Assembly: GCF_028401415.2 (NCBI RefSeq)
Contig: NZ_CP171821.2
Span: forward strand, 2,914,001-2,978,000
Length of the DNA: 64,000 nt
DNA from: Glaciecola sp028401415
Lineage (GTDB): Bacteria; Pseudomonadota; Gammaproteobacteria; Enterobacterales; Alteromonadaceae
Direction of reading: 5' to 3'
Positions 1 to 7,567 of this stretch are shown here, piece after piece (position 1 is the first letter of the stretch; the number at the start of each line of letters is the position of its first letter). The notes below the pieces were generated by a model. It had not been told where the DNA came from. It saw nothing but the letters and a program-made list of their open reading frames with translations, and made no database searches. A program made the translations under genes and the position numbers.

Positions 1-1
1 A

Positions 2-463
2 GTCCTTACAGAGCGTAGAGAGCACGCAGAGTACATACACTCACGACTTACCGAGATGGGTATAAGCACTGTCGTACTCAAAGGCGCCATGAAAGCTGCC
101 GAACGCAAGAACGCTGACAATCATCTGCAATCGGCTCAAGTTGTCGTCGCAACAGGAAAATATGTGGGCGAAGGATTTGACCTTCCAAGGCTGGATACGT
201 TGTTGTTGGCCATGCCCATCGCATGGAAAGGTACATTGGCTCAATATGCCGGCCGTATTCATCGTGAATCGGAAGGAAAAACACAAGTCACCATTCACGA
301 CTATGTGGACTGCGCCCTCCCTATGCTGCAACGCATGTTTAAAAAACGTGAGAAAAGCTACAAGGCAATGGGGTACGCCCTTGAATACTTTGAGGGTAAC
401 AGTGACAAGCAACCTTCATTAAAGCTGGAAGACACCTCTTCATCAAATCCCAAGTCAAATTAG
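2..463 (+). CDS. DEAD/DEAH-type helicase, C-terminal part (5' end outside window)
   Basis: This is the C-terminal RecA-like half of a superfamily II helicase. The reading frame is open from base 2, and the residues before the first ATG (VLTERREH, then HSRL) are a typical start of this domain, so the gene begins upstream of the window. Motif V/VI-like blocks are visible: VVVATGKYVGEGFD, then QYAGRIHR carrying the arginine finger, followed by a YVD and MFKKR tail. From memory, this wording (GEGFD, a long LLLAMP strand, KGTLxQYAGR) is typical of helicases linked to archaeo-eukaryotic primase domains in TOTE-type conflict systems and related islands. It is the first gene of a remnant mobile or defence island. 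The helicase fold is certain. The TOTE link is an inference that needs the missing N-terminus. Confidence 0.8.
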   Translation, partial: VLTERREHAEYIHSRLTEMGISTVVLKGAMKAAERKNADNHLQSAQVVVATGKYVGEGFDLPRLDTLLLAMPIAWKGTLAQYAGRIHRESEGKTQVTIHDYVDCALPMLQRMFKKREKSYKAMGYALEYFEGNSDKQPSLKLEDTSSSNPKSN

Positions 464-525
464 CAAGCCGCTCTTCGTTCGACACTTCCCCATGCTTTTA
501 TACCCATACGCCAAAACCACTATCC

Positions 526-734
526 GTTTGGCTTTTGGATCGAGAAGCCAAACAGGGAAATTAGCCCATTTACTGTTTGGCGTCTCGATTGAAATCCAAG
601 GCTGGTAGGCCATGCCATTACTGGCTCAAAGCAAGGTTTGGCACTTTTCGTGCCCTAAACCAACCTAGAATCCAAAGTACAAACCGTTTGATTTTTTAAA
701 CCCAGAATGCAAACGATCGTTTGGCGTCTCGATT
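526..734. repeat. Direct and inverted GTTTGGC repeats in non-coding stretch
   Basis: The gene-free stretch 464-921 holds repeated GTTTGGC words. GTTTGGCGTCTCGATT occurs as exact 16-base direct copies at 575-590 and 719-734. A related inverted copy lies at 538-553 (14 of 16 bases as reverse complement). The latter also forms a perfect 9-bp hairpin, GTTTGGCTT at 526-534 with AAGCCAAAC at 545-553. No convincing coding signal was seen here. The repeats could be an old integration or recombination site, a REP-like element or protein-binding sites. Confidence 0.5.
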
Positions 735-921
735 TTTTGCACTTGGTGAACGCAGCCAAACAGCGCTGTATTGGACGATGCATTTCAAACAGTTAGCCGC
801 GCACAGGTCATCAGAAAAAAACTGATTTGACTGGTTAATTTGATGGCCAATTCTTTCATCTATTTCAGCACCGAGTCTGTACCCGACCACTGAAAATAGA
901 CGGCATGAAAAAACCAACAGG

Positions 922-1550
922 GTGATATGTGACGTGTTATGGGCAAGTGGTAACGATTGGGATAGAGAATGGATACAGCAGCTGGTCGCTTTTCTGGTTG
1001 GGCATGGCGCGTTTACTCTCTACCCAGCATTAAGCCAGTGCGACAATGCCGCCGAACGTTTAACCCGCTGGCTAACCTATCAGTTACCGCGCGTTAAACA
1101 AGCGCACCCTGGCTGCCCCATTCACCAATGGCTGAATAGCATTGGCGCGCAAGTGATCGTAGAAAAATGGCAAAGCCCCGAGCAATGACCAAACCTGTAT
1201 TGGCTACCTTTACCTGAGGTTGATGGCAACGCGCAAGGCGGGTTGGTTTTGTTACAGGCATGTGTGGATGACACGAGCCAAACCAGAACATTGCAAGCAA
1301 ACACACCGGCCAACGCCTGTATTTTTTGGTGCATCACGCCTTTGTCTAAAACAGGAAAGCGCGCTACCTAACACCCCAAACAGCAAAACCGAGCTTTTTG
1401 CCTGCCCAGTTCGCCGGAGAAAATGGGAAAATCATGCACGGGGTTATTGCTGAGTGGCTTAAGAAAAGACAAGAGAAAACGAAACGGCAACGTGATCAGC
1501 CACCAGATCAACCTAGCGCTGCTGCACCACCTTTGTGGGCCAGAAAATGA
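922..1550 (+). pseudogene. Decayed gene of unknown function (in-frame TGA plus frameshift)
   Basis: An 88-codon frame starting at GTG 922 stops at TGA 1186-1188. The same frame then continues with protein-like sequence (NLYWLPLPEVDGNAQGG, then ACIFWCITPLSKT) to a stop at about 1362. From about 1350 the protein-like signal moves to another frame (ARYLTPQTAKPSFLPAQF, then MHGVIAEWLKKRQEK) and ends at TGA 1548-1550. The simplest reading is one gene of about 200 codons broken by a nonsense mutation and a frameshift. I do not recognise the family. Its place between a truncated helicase and a toxin-antitoxin pair fits a decaying island. The frame could begin upstream of 922, because it is open back to a stop at 841. 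Confidence 0.5.
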
Positions 1551-1577
1551 TGTGTGGATCACTCAAGAGCTTATGGC

Positions 1578-2780
1578 TTAACGTTGAAAATAATCGCTAA
1601 TCTTGTCACGGAATAAAGAACCAAACTTTTTATGATCAACACTCTCAAAACGAACTCGTCCAGCCACGATACAAGGTGATATTTGAAGCTCTTTTGCTAG
1701 CTCCCTGACTTCTTCAGCGCTCGATAAACTGCTTCTGCACCAAATACTCTGTGGTATCAACGCCTCTCTAGCCATATCATCGGCCTGTTTCTCAATGTCA
1801 TCAACGCCCTGAGCATCTAAATCATCTAAGTACCAGTTTTCATTACCATCTAAGTGCAATGCGATATGTGCCATTTCATGCATTAGTGAAAACCAAAAGC
1901 TATCGAGACGATTGTGCCTTAACGTTAGCGCTATAATCGGGTTGCCATCAATGCCCATGCACACAGCACCATCCAAATAAGTTTTGGGTAGATGAGGCTC
2001 TATGATTACATGAATGCCTGACTTATTTAGAAACTCAATCGCTAATAAAGGGCCTGACTCAAGCCAAGATAGCTTGGAAATGTTCTGCATCCATTCCAAA
2101 TTCACAGTACTAGCGCGATATTGACAGGGTAATTTTTGTTCAGCGGCCTTCTGCAATACTCGAATTTGCCACGCCCACAGAGCATAAGGATCTGTTTCCT
2201 TATCATTGGTACGAAGGTGAGAAGACGCTCTCAACAAGGCAGGTTGAAGTTTAAAGCCTGATTTTACGGAACCGATAAAATCAGACAAAGCCTCGGCTGC
2301 ATATTCCGTTAACTCTTGTAATGAACCATTGAAGCTATCAAAGTAGCCACGCTTTCGCATTTCAGCTATCGGGAAGGCTTGCCAATCTACTTCTCTTTGA
2401 ATTGCGTGCTTTTGCTCTGGCAATTGAATCAAAACATCAGCTGATATACCTAACCCACTGCTTAGCTTTCGGATCATGTTCAAGCTAAGGCTACGTGTTC
2501 CATTCAATATCTCGGAAACTTTTGGAGCTGACCCAATAAAAGGAATAAGGTCTCGATTTTTTAAACCTTGTTGCTCCATTCTAAATTTTATCGCTTCTAT
2601 TGGATCGGGCTTACTAATTGGAAAATGATCTTCTTCGTACTTTTCAATTAATAATGCCAATACATCCATCTCATCAGATTCGGCTGAACTTGGCTGCGGA
2701 TCCAAGTCCATTAATGACATTAATCGCATCAATGCTGACTCATGATCTTGTGCTGATTTGATTAATTTAATGTGACTCAT
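1578..2780 (-). CDS. HigA-type antitoxin fused to ImmA/IrrE-family metallopeptidase
   Basis: This 400-aa protein has an HTH_XRE/HigA-like region at about residues 61-118 (IEAIKFRMEQQGLKNRDL, then SEILNGTRSLS). Its C-terminal half is an ImmA/IrrE-type zinc peptidase with HEMAH at 301-305 and a downstream EKQADDMA segment that can supply the third ligand. It follows the HigB-like toxin gene by 9 nt and has a strong AGGAGGGGA ribosome site. HigA antitoxins repress their own promoter and neutralise HigB, while ImmA-type peptidases cleave repressors. A fusion suggests an antitoxin that carries its own regulated protease or cleaves related repressors. The central region, about 130-240, is of unclear function. 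The domain calls are firm and the mechanism is inferred. Confidence 0.88.
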   Translation of the reverse strand: MSHIKLIKSAQDHESALMRLMSLMDLDPQPSSAESDEMDVLALLIEKYEEDHFPISKPDPIEAIKFRMEQQGLKNRDLIPFIGSAPKVSEILNGTRSLSLNMIRKLSSGLGISADVLIQLPEQKHAIQREVDWQAFPIAEMRKRGYFDSFNGSLQELTEYAAEALSDFIGSVKSGFKLQPALLRASSHLRTNDKETDPYALWAWQIRVLQKAAEQKLPCQYRASTVNLEWMQNISKLSWLESGPLLAIEFLNKSGIHVIIEPHLPKTYLDGAVCMGIDGNPIIALTLRHNRLDSFWFSLMHEMAHIALHLDGNENWYLDDLDAQGVDDIEKQADDMAREALIPQSIWCRSSLSSAEEVRELAKELQISPCIVAGRVRFESVDHKKFGSLFRDKISDYFQR

Positions 2781-2789
2781 CTTCCCCTC

Positions 2790-3074
2790 CTAAAAGCGTT
2801 GCTTATCATACTGAGCATGAGTACCAACCCACTCAATAACAGCAATGCCATTTTGATACCTGACTTTTACAACTAGTCTGTAATGGTTACCTTTGATATT
2901 AAATATAACTCTATTACCGTCTAGGAAATCTGCACTGCGGTAACGGTCTTTAATATCCTGAGGAGTTTTCCAACAAGCGCTTTGAGCTTCAGAAACCCAT
3001 GCCTCTAAAGCTGACTTCACATTAGCGTGTTTTTTATAAAAATCGACAAGTTTGTCTTTACCTAAGACTTGCAT
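2790..3074 (-). CDS. higB: HigB-type toxin (RelE-like mRNA interferase)
   Basis: This 94-aa protein matches the HigB_toxin family in length and pattern: an early KDKLVDFYKKH helix, the ACWKTPQDIK segment, RVIFNIKGNHYRLVVKV in the middle, and a terminal VEWVGTHAQYDK-like motif (here IEWVGTHAQYDKQRF). Such toxins cut mRNA at the ribosome. The gene has a clear GAGGTGAT ribosome site before ATG 3074 and lies directly upstream of its antitoxin fusion, in the toxin-first order usual for higBA. Such modules often stabilise islands against loss, which suits the broken genes around it. Confidence 0.88.
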   Translation of the reverse strand: MQVLGKDKLVDFYKKHANVKSALEAWVSEAQSACWKTPQDIKDRYRSADFLDGNRVIFNIKGNHYRLVVKVRYQNGIAVIEWVGTHAQYDKQRF

Positions 3075-3081
3075 ATCACCT

Positions 3082-3110
3082 CAAGGTTCCCTTGGTGGGA
3101 ATTATAATTA
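3082..3110 (-). promoter_or_regulatory. Putative higBA promoter/operator
   Basis: Just upstream of the toxin start lies a short palindrome, CAAGG-TTC-CCTTG, at 3082-3094, next to an AT-rich stretch with a TATAAT-like hexamer near 3102-3107. This is where an autoregulatory HigA operator would be expected. The assignment rests on position and symmetry only. Confidence 0.3.
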
Positions 3111-3151
3111 AAGTTACCAAAAAGGGAATTTTTCTTTTCTATATTTCACAA

Positions 3152-3607
3152 TCACACCATTGCCGCTTCGTACACTTTTTCAACCTCGGTAAACTTAGTG
3201 ACGCTCTCTAGGCGAGTTAAGGTTGTGAGTTTCATCGAGTTTTTAATTGGGCGATGTGGCACGTTGGTCACTGGCATTTGCAGTGACAGTGGTTTGCCTA
3301 ACTCAAATAAATAATACAAATCAGCAGAACCTGACTTCTTACCCGATTGATCTTCAGTAATGGCGTAGCGTGGTAACACTGTGACTCGTTTAACCGGCCA
3401 AAGTTTGTCAATTTGCTTGGTTGAACTTTGAGTGTCTGAGGTAGACGCCAACGCTAAATAGCGAATTTCCTCGGCAATATGCTGCTTAAATTTCTGCAAA
3501 AACGTGCTTTGCGGCAGGTGATACCAAAGCGCTATGCCTTGCTCAAATTGTTCAAAGTAGCCATTATCACGGCCACGTTGCCCACCCAATGCCACTGTCA
3601 TCGTCAA
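3152..3607 (-). CDS. Hypothetical protein of mobile island
   Basis: This 151-aa protein starts at TTG 3607 (or an in-frame ATG two codons on) and overlaps the stop of the truncated DUF927 gene. I do not recognise the family. Visible features are an N-terminal segment rich in aromatic residues (EQFEQGIALWYHLP), a helical middle, and a basic-hydrophobic C-terminal half (LWPVKRVTVLPRY, then DLYYLFELGKPLSLQMPV). There is no signal peptide or membrane segment. It may be a real accessory protein coupled to its upstream neighbour, or a further remnant of the element. Confidence 0.5.
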   Translation of the reverse strand: MTMTVALGGQRGRDNGYFEQFEQGIALWYHLPQSTFLQKFKQHIAEEIRYLALASTSDTQSSTKQIDKLWPVKRVTVLPRYAITEDQSGKKSGSADLYYLFELGKPLSLQMPVTNVPHRPIKNSMKLTTLTRLESVTKFTEVEKVYEAAMV

Positions 3608-4011
3608 ATCAGGGTACTTTGCGTGGCCAGTTCGCCCATTTGTTGAATAAACAGGGAGAGCAACTGCCGCGCTTTGACACTGTTGCTTTGGCGCATTCCT
3701 CGGCTGAGTAGGATTCGGCGGTACTCGCTCCCATCTCCGGCCAATAGTTCGGCTGGCATGGCCCAGTAGCGATGGCGATTGTCATCGTCTAACCAGTGCA
3801 AGAAATAACCGTAGTTGTCCCCTTGCGGATCGCGGGTACGTGCCGCTACCTGCAGCCAAGAGCAGATTTTGACTGGGCTATCTTGCCCTGCTGGTTGCAT
3901 TACCAGCCAGTTTTGCGCGTTATAGGCAAAACCAGCCGGTAATGTTGGTGCGTTGCTATGCATATCACTGGCAGGTAACAGGTTTGATGCTGATGGTTTA
4001 TCCACTGCCAT
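3604..4011 (-). pseudogene. Truncated DUF927-family replication/helicase protein
   Basis: The frame encodes about 135 residues from ATG 4011. They match the N-terminal part of DUF927 proteins of integrative elements: PVKICSWLQVAARTRDPQGDNYG, an aromatic HWLDDDNRHRYWAMP block, ELLAGDGSEYRRILLSRG and a following RQLLSLFIQ helix. Full-length family members run several hundred residues further, into an ATPase region, which is absent. The gene overlaps the AlpA regulator stop by 14 nt, an arrangement common in such islands. It is therefore called a broken or severely shortened replication gene. Confidence 0.65.
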
Positions 4012-4240
4012 AAGCAGCACCGACACGGCGGGTTTCAATCCACTGGTCGATATCGCTTTCTAACCAGCCCACGGCAAGCGCACCAATACGAATGGAACGG
4101 GGAAATTCACCACCGGCCATCAGTACATAAATGGTGCTGCGGCCAAAGCCTGTTTTGGCTTTTACCTCGGGCAAGCGCAAAATCCTCTGCTGACGCGCTG
4201 GGTGTACTGAGTTTGTGGGTAATTGTGTGGTTGGGTTCAT
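3998..4240 (-). CDS. AlpA-family excisionase/transcriptional regulator
   Basis: This small protein (about 80 aa from ATG 4240) has a MerR-like winged-helix typical of AlpA/phage regulators: RILRLPEVKAKTGFGRSTIYVLMAGGEFPRSIRIG, then VGWLESDIDQWIETR. ATG 4240 is preferred over GTG 4255 because AGGA lies 8 nt upstream of it and inside the longer reading. AlpA proteins activate excision or integrase genes of prophage-like islands. No integrase gene is visible in this window, so it may lie upstream or be lost. The gene leads a short operon with the DUF927 remnant and the 151-aa protein. Confidence 0.85.
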   Translation of the reverse strand: MNPTTQLPTNSVHPARQQRILRLPEVKAKTGFGRSTIYVLMAGGEFPRSIRIGALAVGWLESDIDQWIETRRVGAAYGSG

Positions 4241-4537
4241 CGTTTGCTTCCTCACTGATCTGTTAAGTTCAGTTAGGAGTTTGCCAGTACTAAACGGACG
4301 CAGTAGGCAAATAAATGCCCAGATCGTGCAGCTTTCTGAGGGTACAGGTAGCTACCTGCCCCAGTATTTACATAATGCCCCAAGTGATAAATACCGAGTG
4401 GGCAGGGTTGGCGTGTGACTAAGTGGCGAGAATTAAGGCTTTGCCCATACTGCCCCAAAAGTCCAAGGGATGGCGTACCACTTTGAAGTTTCCTTCTCGA
4501 AACTCGGTTTCGATGAGCCGTATGCATTGAGTGTTGA

Positions 4538-4632
4538 TATGTCGAGTGTATCGACACATAAAAAACTTATGTCGAAATAACAGTAAAAAATCGACATAAA
4601 CTGACCCAATAGTTCATTTATGTCGATATAAA
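4538..4632. promoter_or_regulatory. Operator array of TGTCGA half-sites upstream of fic remnant
   Basis: Five TGTCGA/TCGACA half-sites fall within 95 bp. TATGTCGA-N5-TCGACA-c-ATA spans 4538-4560. TTATGTCGA (4567-4575) faces TCGACATAA (4591-4599). The near-palindrome TTTATGTCGATATAAA lies at 4617-4632, ending 14 nt before the fic ATG. Symmetry and repetition point to a dedicated repressor, either a winged-helix domain of the original Fic protein or the AlpA/HigA-like regulators nearby. The rest of 4241-4646 shows no other gene. Confidence 0.6.
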
Positions 4633-4646
4633 CTGGAAGTTTAAAC

Positions 4647-4799
4647 ATGACCTGGCAAGCAGAGCAGCCTTACAACCACTTACCCACATTACCGCCAAAT
4701 CTAAATTCCATAGAAACGAAGGCCGTTCTGAAAGCCTTTATTTCTGCACGCGCCGCTGTAGCAGAATTAAAAAATGAGCAGATCCAGAATATTGAATAA
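4647..4799 (+). pseudogene. Truncated Fic-family protein (N-terminal remnant, 50 aa)
   Basis: The short frame reads MTWQAEQPYNHLPTLPP and then SIETKAVLKAFISARAAVAEL. This matches the N-terminal Fic_N segment of large Fic proteins, which starts with W-P-Y-N-LP-LPP and ETKAVL followed by an alpha-helical inhibitory region. Translation ends at TAA 4797-4799, long before the catalytic HPFxxGNG motif, so no AMPylation activity is possible. It keeps its operator array, so it may still be transcribed. It lies at the probable right edge of the island. Confidence 0.75.
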
Positions 4800-4873
4800 C
4801 AAGTCATTCATACGAAGTCTAATCGTTTGGGCTCATCAGTAAATGACAAACACTGAAGATTGGAAAACGCCTG

Positions 4874-6211
4874 CTACAGCTCAACCTTTTCCATATCTAT
4901 TTGGTAATGCTCTGGCAACGTGGGCTGCACAATCGTAAGCCCAACATTATCATCTGCAAGGTTAATCTCTTTGGGCTGCACATATTTGGTACTCGATATT
5001 GAATAAAAGCTTTTGACAACAGGCTTAAGCGCTTTGCCCTTATGATTTTGGGTAACCATAGCAATATGCTGATTGCTAAGAATCACCAAACTTCCCACCG
5101 GGTATACGCCAATGCACCTAACAAACTGCAACGCTAGCTTTAAGTCGTAACCAAAATCTTTGTTTGTGATTAATTTAAGCGCGGCCGCCGGGCTGGACTT
5201 ACGCTGGAATGGACGGTTTGTGGTCATTGCCTCATAGCAGTCGACAATGGCCAACATCCGGCTGAACTTATGTATTTGCTCGCCTTTAAGTCCGTTTGGA
5301 TAGCCACTGCCGTCTAGTCGCTCATGATGTTGCTCTATCGCTAAGCGCAGCTCTTTATCTAAAGCAAGTGGCTCAAGGAGCTCCAGAGAATGTGCAACAT
5401 GTTTCTCAATAATCGCTTGTTCGTCTGCGGTGGGCTTGCCTTGTTTGTTGATTATTGATGAAGGCACTTTGACCATACCAATGTCAAAGCAGTAGCCTAG
5501 TAGTGCCAAGCGCTGACAGTCATTTTGAGACATGCCTAAATGTTGTGCAAACACGCATAAGAGTATTGAGGTGTGCATAGCATGATTACTGATATACTCG
5601 CCTTCATTGCGGATCATACTCAAGCAAAGCAGCGCCTCGGGTTTATCTAGAAGCTGATGATACATGTCTGAAACGAGCGTTTTAGCGGGCGAGAAATCTA
5701 GCTCCATGCCTTTTTTTAAATCAACACTTATTTGTTTGTGTAACTTTTTACATTCAATCACTAATTGTTCAGCTTGTTCATAACTTGAACTCGCCTTTTG
5801 CTTCGCTGAAGGTGTTGCCCGTTTCGCAGTTGCCACGGGCGCGGGGGTCTGCTGCGATTGCTCTTCAAAAGGCATATCATCTAGCTCTATGAAATCGTCA
5901 TTCGGACTATCATTATCTGCACTGACTTGTTCACTGCTTGAATGTTGAGCATCGTTTGCTACCGATACAAGGGCTTTAGCGCTTTTATCTTCGACTTTTT
6001 GGCGAAGCGGCTTGCGCGTTACTGATATGCTTGGCACTTCAACAATGAGTTCCTCAACACCACAAGCTTGCATCTGCTTTATCACACCTTGATGGCGCAC
6101 TTTACCTGTACTTTTCACCACAAGTTTGCCACTTTGCCGACTAATGGCATGCACAATCATGCCAGGGCGAAGCTCATTCACAGATACTTTCCTTAATTCT
6201 TGCTGTGGCAT
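4874..6211 (-). CDS. HD-GYP domain protein (DUF3391 N-terminus), degenerate HD motif
   Basis: This 445-aa protein has an N-terminal DUF3391-like domain (VSVNELRPGMIVHAI; roughly residues 1-130), a Gln/Ala/Ser-rich linker, and a C-terminal HD-GYP domain. HD-GYP enzymes hydrolyse cyclic di-GMP using two or three metals. Here the signature HDIGK reads FDIGM (F242, D243, M246), so one metal-binding histidine and the following lysine are lost. SNHAMHTSIL, the later H residues (EKHVAHS, EQHHERLDGSGYP) and the GYP motif at 303-305 are kept. It may be a weak enzyme or a c-di-GMP binding/scaffold protein. It is monocistronic, and the opposite-strand start of the fic remnant is just beyond its end. Confidence 0.88.
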   Translation of the reverse strand: MPQQELRKVSVNELRPGMIVHAISRQSGKLVVKSTGKVRHQGVIKQMQACGVEELIVEVPSISVTRKPLRQKVEDKSAKALVSVANDAQHSSSEQVSADNDSPNDDFIELDDMPFEEQSQQTPAPVATAKRATPSAKQKASSSYEQAEQLVIECKKLHKQISVDLKKGMELDFSPAKTLVSDMYHQLLDKPEALLCLSMIRNEGEYISNHAMHTSILLCVFAQHLGMSQNDCQRLALLGYCFDIGMVKVPSSIINKQGKPTADEQAIIEKHVAHSLELLEPLALDKELRLAIEQHHERLDGSGYPNGLKGEQIHKFSRMLAIVDCYEAMTTNRPFQRKSSPAAALKLITNKDFGYDLKLALQFVRCIGVYPVGSLVILSNQHIAMVTQNHKGKALKPVVKSFYSISSTKYVQPKEINLADDNVGLTIVQPTLPEHYQIDMEKVEL

Positions 6212-6311
6212 ATAGGTATTTTACTTCTCATCAAAAAACGTAGGTCTTAAAGTGGGATATCGGCAGATGAAGCAAAAACTGGAAAAGAAACTAGGGTGGC
6301 GAAGATGTGAT

Positions 6312-6343
6312 GAAAAGAAAAACGCCGAGCTTAGCCCGGCGTT
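6312..6343 (-). terminator. Rho-independent terminator of the carbonic anhydrase gene
   Basis: On the minus strand a GC-rich hairpin AACGCCG...CGGCGTT (6321-6343) is followed by a T-rich tract (complement of 6312-6322). It lies 23 nt beyond the stop of the gene at 6366. Confidence 0.85.
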
Positions 6344-6365
6344 TGCAGTTTGATAACTTAAAATT

Positions 6366-7133
6366 TTAGTGAATAACTGACAATAGACGCTTATCTGTCA
6401 CCAACTCACGTACACCATGACCTTCTTTTTCTTCAAATTCATTGCTCTCACACCACTTGGCAATGCTGTTTATATCAAGCTTTGCGCAATGTGGGCGTAC
6501 AGACCAGCTTACCTGTAAAGGAGAGCACGCTTGTTCCGTAAATGACGGGCCGGTTGTTGAACCTAAAAACTCGACAGGGGCGCCTGTAGTATCAGGGATC
6601 ATTTTAGGCTGATGATAACCATTTACGGTATTGCCATCGTAATCCATATCATTGAAATCCATTGCGCTTGAATCATTCACTAAGGTGAACACTTGCGTTT
6701 CTACACGCAAATTTGGGTTAGCGCACTGATCAGATAAACAGCTGCCTAATCCAGGACCCGGTGCTACGTCGCATGAAGTATGCACCCAGTGCATTTCAAT
6801 CGTGTCACCTGGCTTGAGGTTTCCGCACACTTCACCTTCCGGTGCTTTAAGCTCTGCTGCAGTTAAGTTTTGGCTCATACCGCACATAAAACCAGCCCCT
6901 TCGGTAGCAGGTACAGAGAAGTCTTTGGCTTTATGCTCTGCATTTTTATGAAAGTGGATATTACATAGGTTCATTTGCGATGATGGTGGAGCCATAGAGA
7001 AAATAACTTTGTTTTCTCCGTCACGTTGGTCGATATCACGACCTGTTTGTGGACCGTATCCTTCACAGACATCTGCAGCAAGAACGGAAGCGCTAACCAT
7101 CGTTAACAACCCACTTACCAAAAGCTTTTTCAT
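6366..7133 (-). CDS. Delta-class carbonic anhydrase, secreted
   Basis: The protein (about 255 aa from ATG 7133) has a signal peptide (KKLLVSGLLTMVSASVLA) and the histidine arrangement of delta-class carbonic anhydrases: NIHFHKNAEHKA for two metal ligands and IEMHWVHTSCD for the third. Several cysteines fit periplasmic disulfides. It would interconvert CO2 and bicarbonate in the periplasm. The longer ATG at 7142 is unlikely because AAGGA would abut it, while the spacing is normal for 7133. It is monocistronic with its own terminator. The family call comes from motif recognition and is fairly but not fully certain. Confidence 0.72.
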   Translation of the reverse strand: MKKLLVSGLLTMVSASVLAADVCEGYGPQTGRDIDQRDGENKVIFSMAPPSSQMNLCNIHFHKNAEHKAKDFSVPATEGAGFMCGMSQNLTAAELKAPEGEVCGNLKPGDTIEMHWVHTSCDVAPGPGLGSCLSDQCANPNLRVETQVFTLVNDSSAMDFNDMDYDGNTVNGYHQPKMIPDTTGAPVEFLGSTTGPSFTEQACSPLQVSWSVRPHCAKLDINSIAKWCESNEFEEKEGHGVRELVTDKRLLSVIH

Positions 7134-7567
7134 AAAACACATTCCTTACATCGAGGTTAATAAACTAAAATTTTTGTAACGTGTGCATAGGTTTACGCTA
7201 ATGTAGTGCGAAAGATTAAAAGCAGATATAACTTGTTTTTATATAAAAATGGAATAAAAACATATAATGTATATATGTTATAGTATAACGTTTTAAAAAG
7301 ATCTTTTATTTACCATTTTAATAAACCAATAAAATCAATGTGTTAGTGGTTTTCATCAAGTAATGCTGAAATTTTTGTACTAATTAACAGTATTTAACTG
7401 ACCATATTTTCGGATAAAGCGAGGATTATTAGTTGATCTCATGCATTAACGATACAATTTTTTTAGCCGCATTTGTCTAAGTGTCTGATAGTGCTTTGCT
7501 TCTTTACTCACTTTAATTCGGTGGTAAGCTCATTCTTTCTTTTATTGCAAAATAGGATAATAAATCC
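7134..7567. other. AT-rich divergent intergenic region
   Basis: This is gene-free DNA between the carbonic anhydrase and amidase genes. It is very AT-rich (7220-7330) with a short perfect palindrome GTTATAGTATAAC at 7277-7289 that could bind a regulator. Both divergent promoters should lie here, but I cannot place them firmly. Confidence 0.4.

Noticed and set aside
696..917. 73-codon minus-strand frame in the repeat-rich region
   Set aside because: There is no family resemblance or ribosome site, and it overlaps the GTTTGGC repeats.
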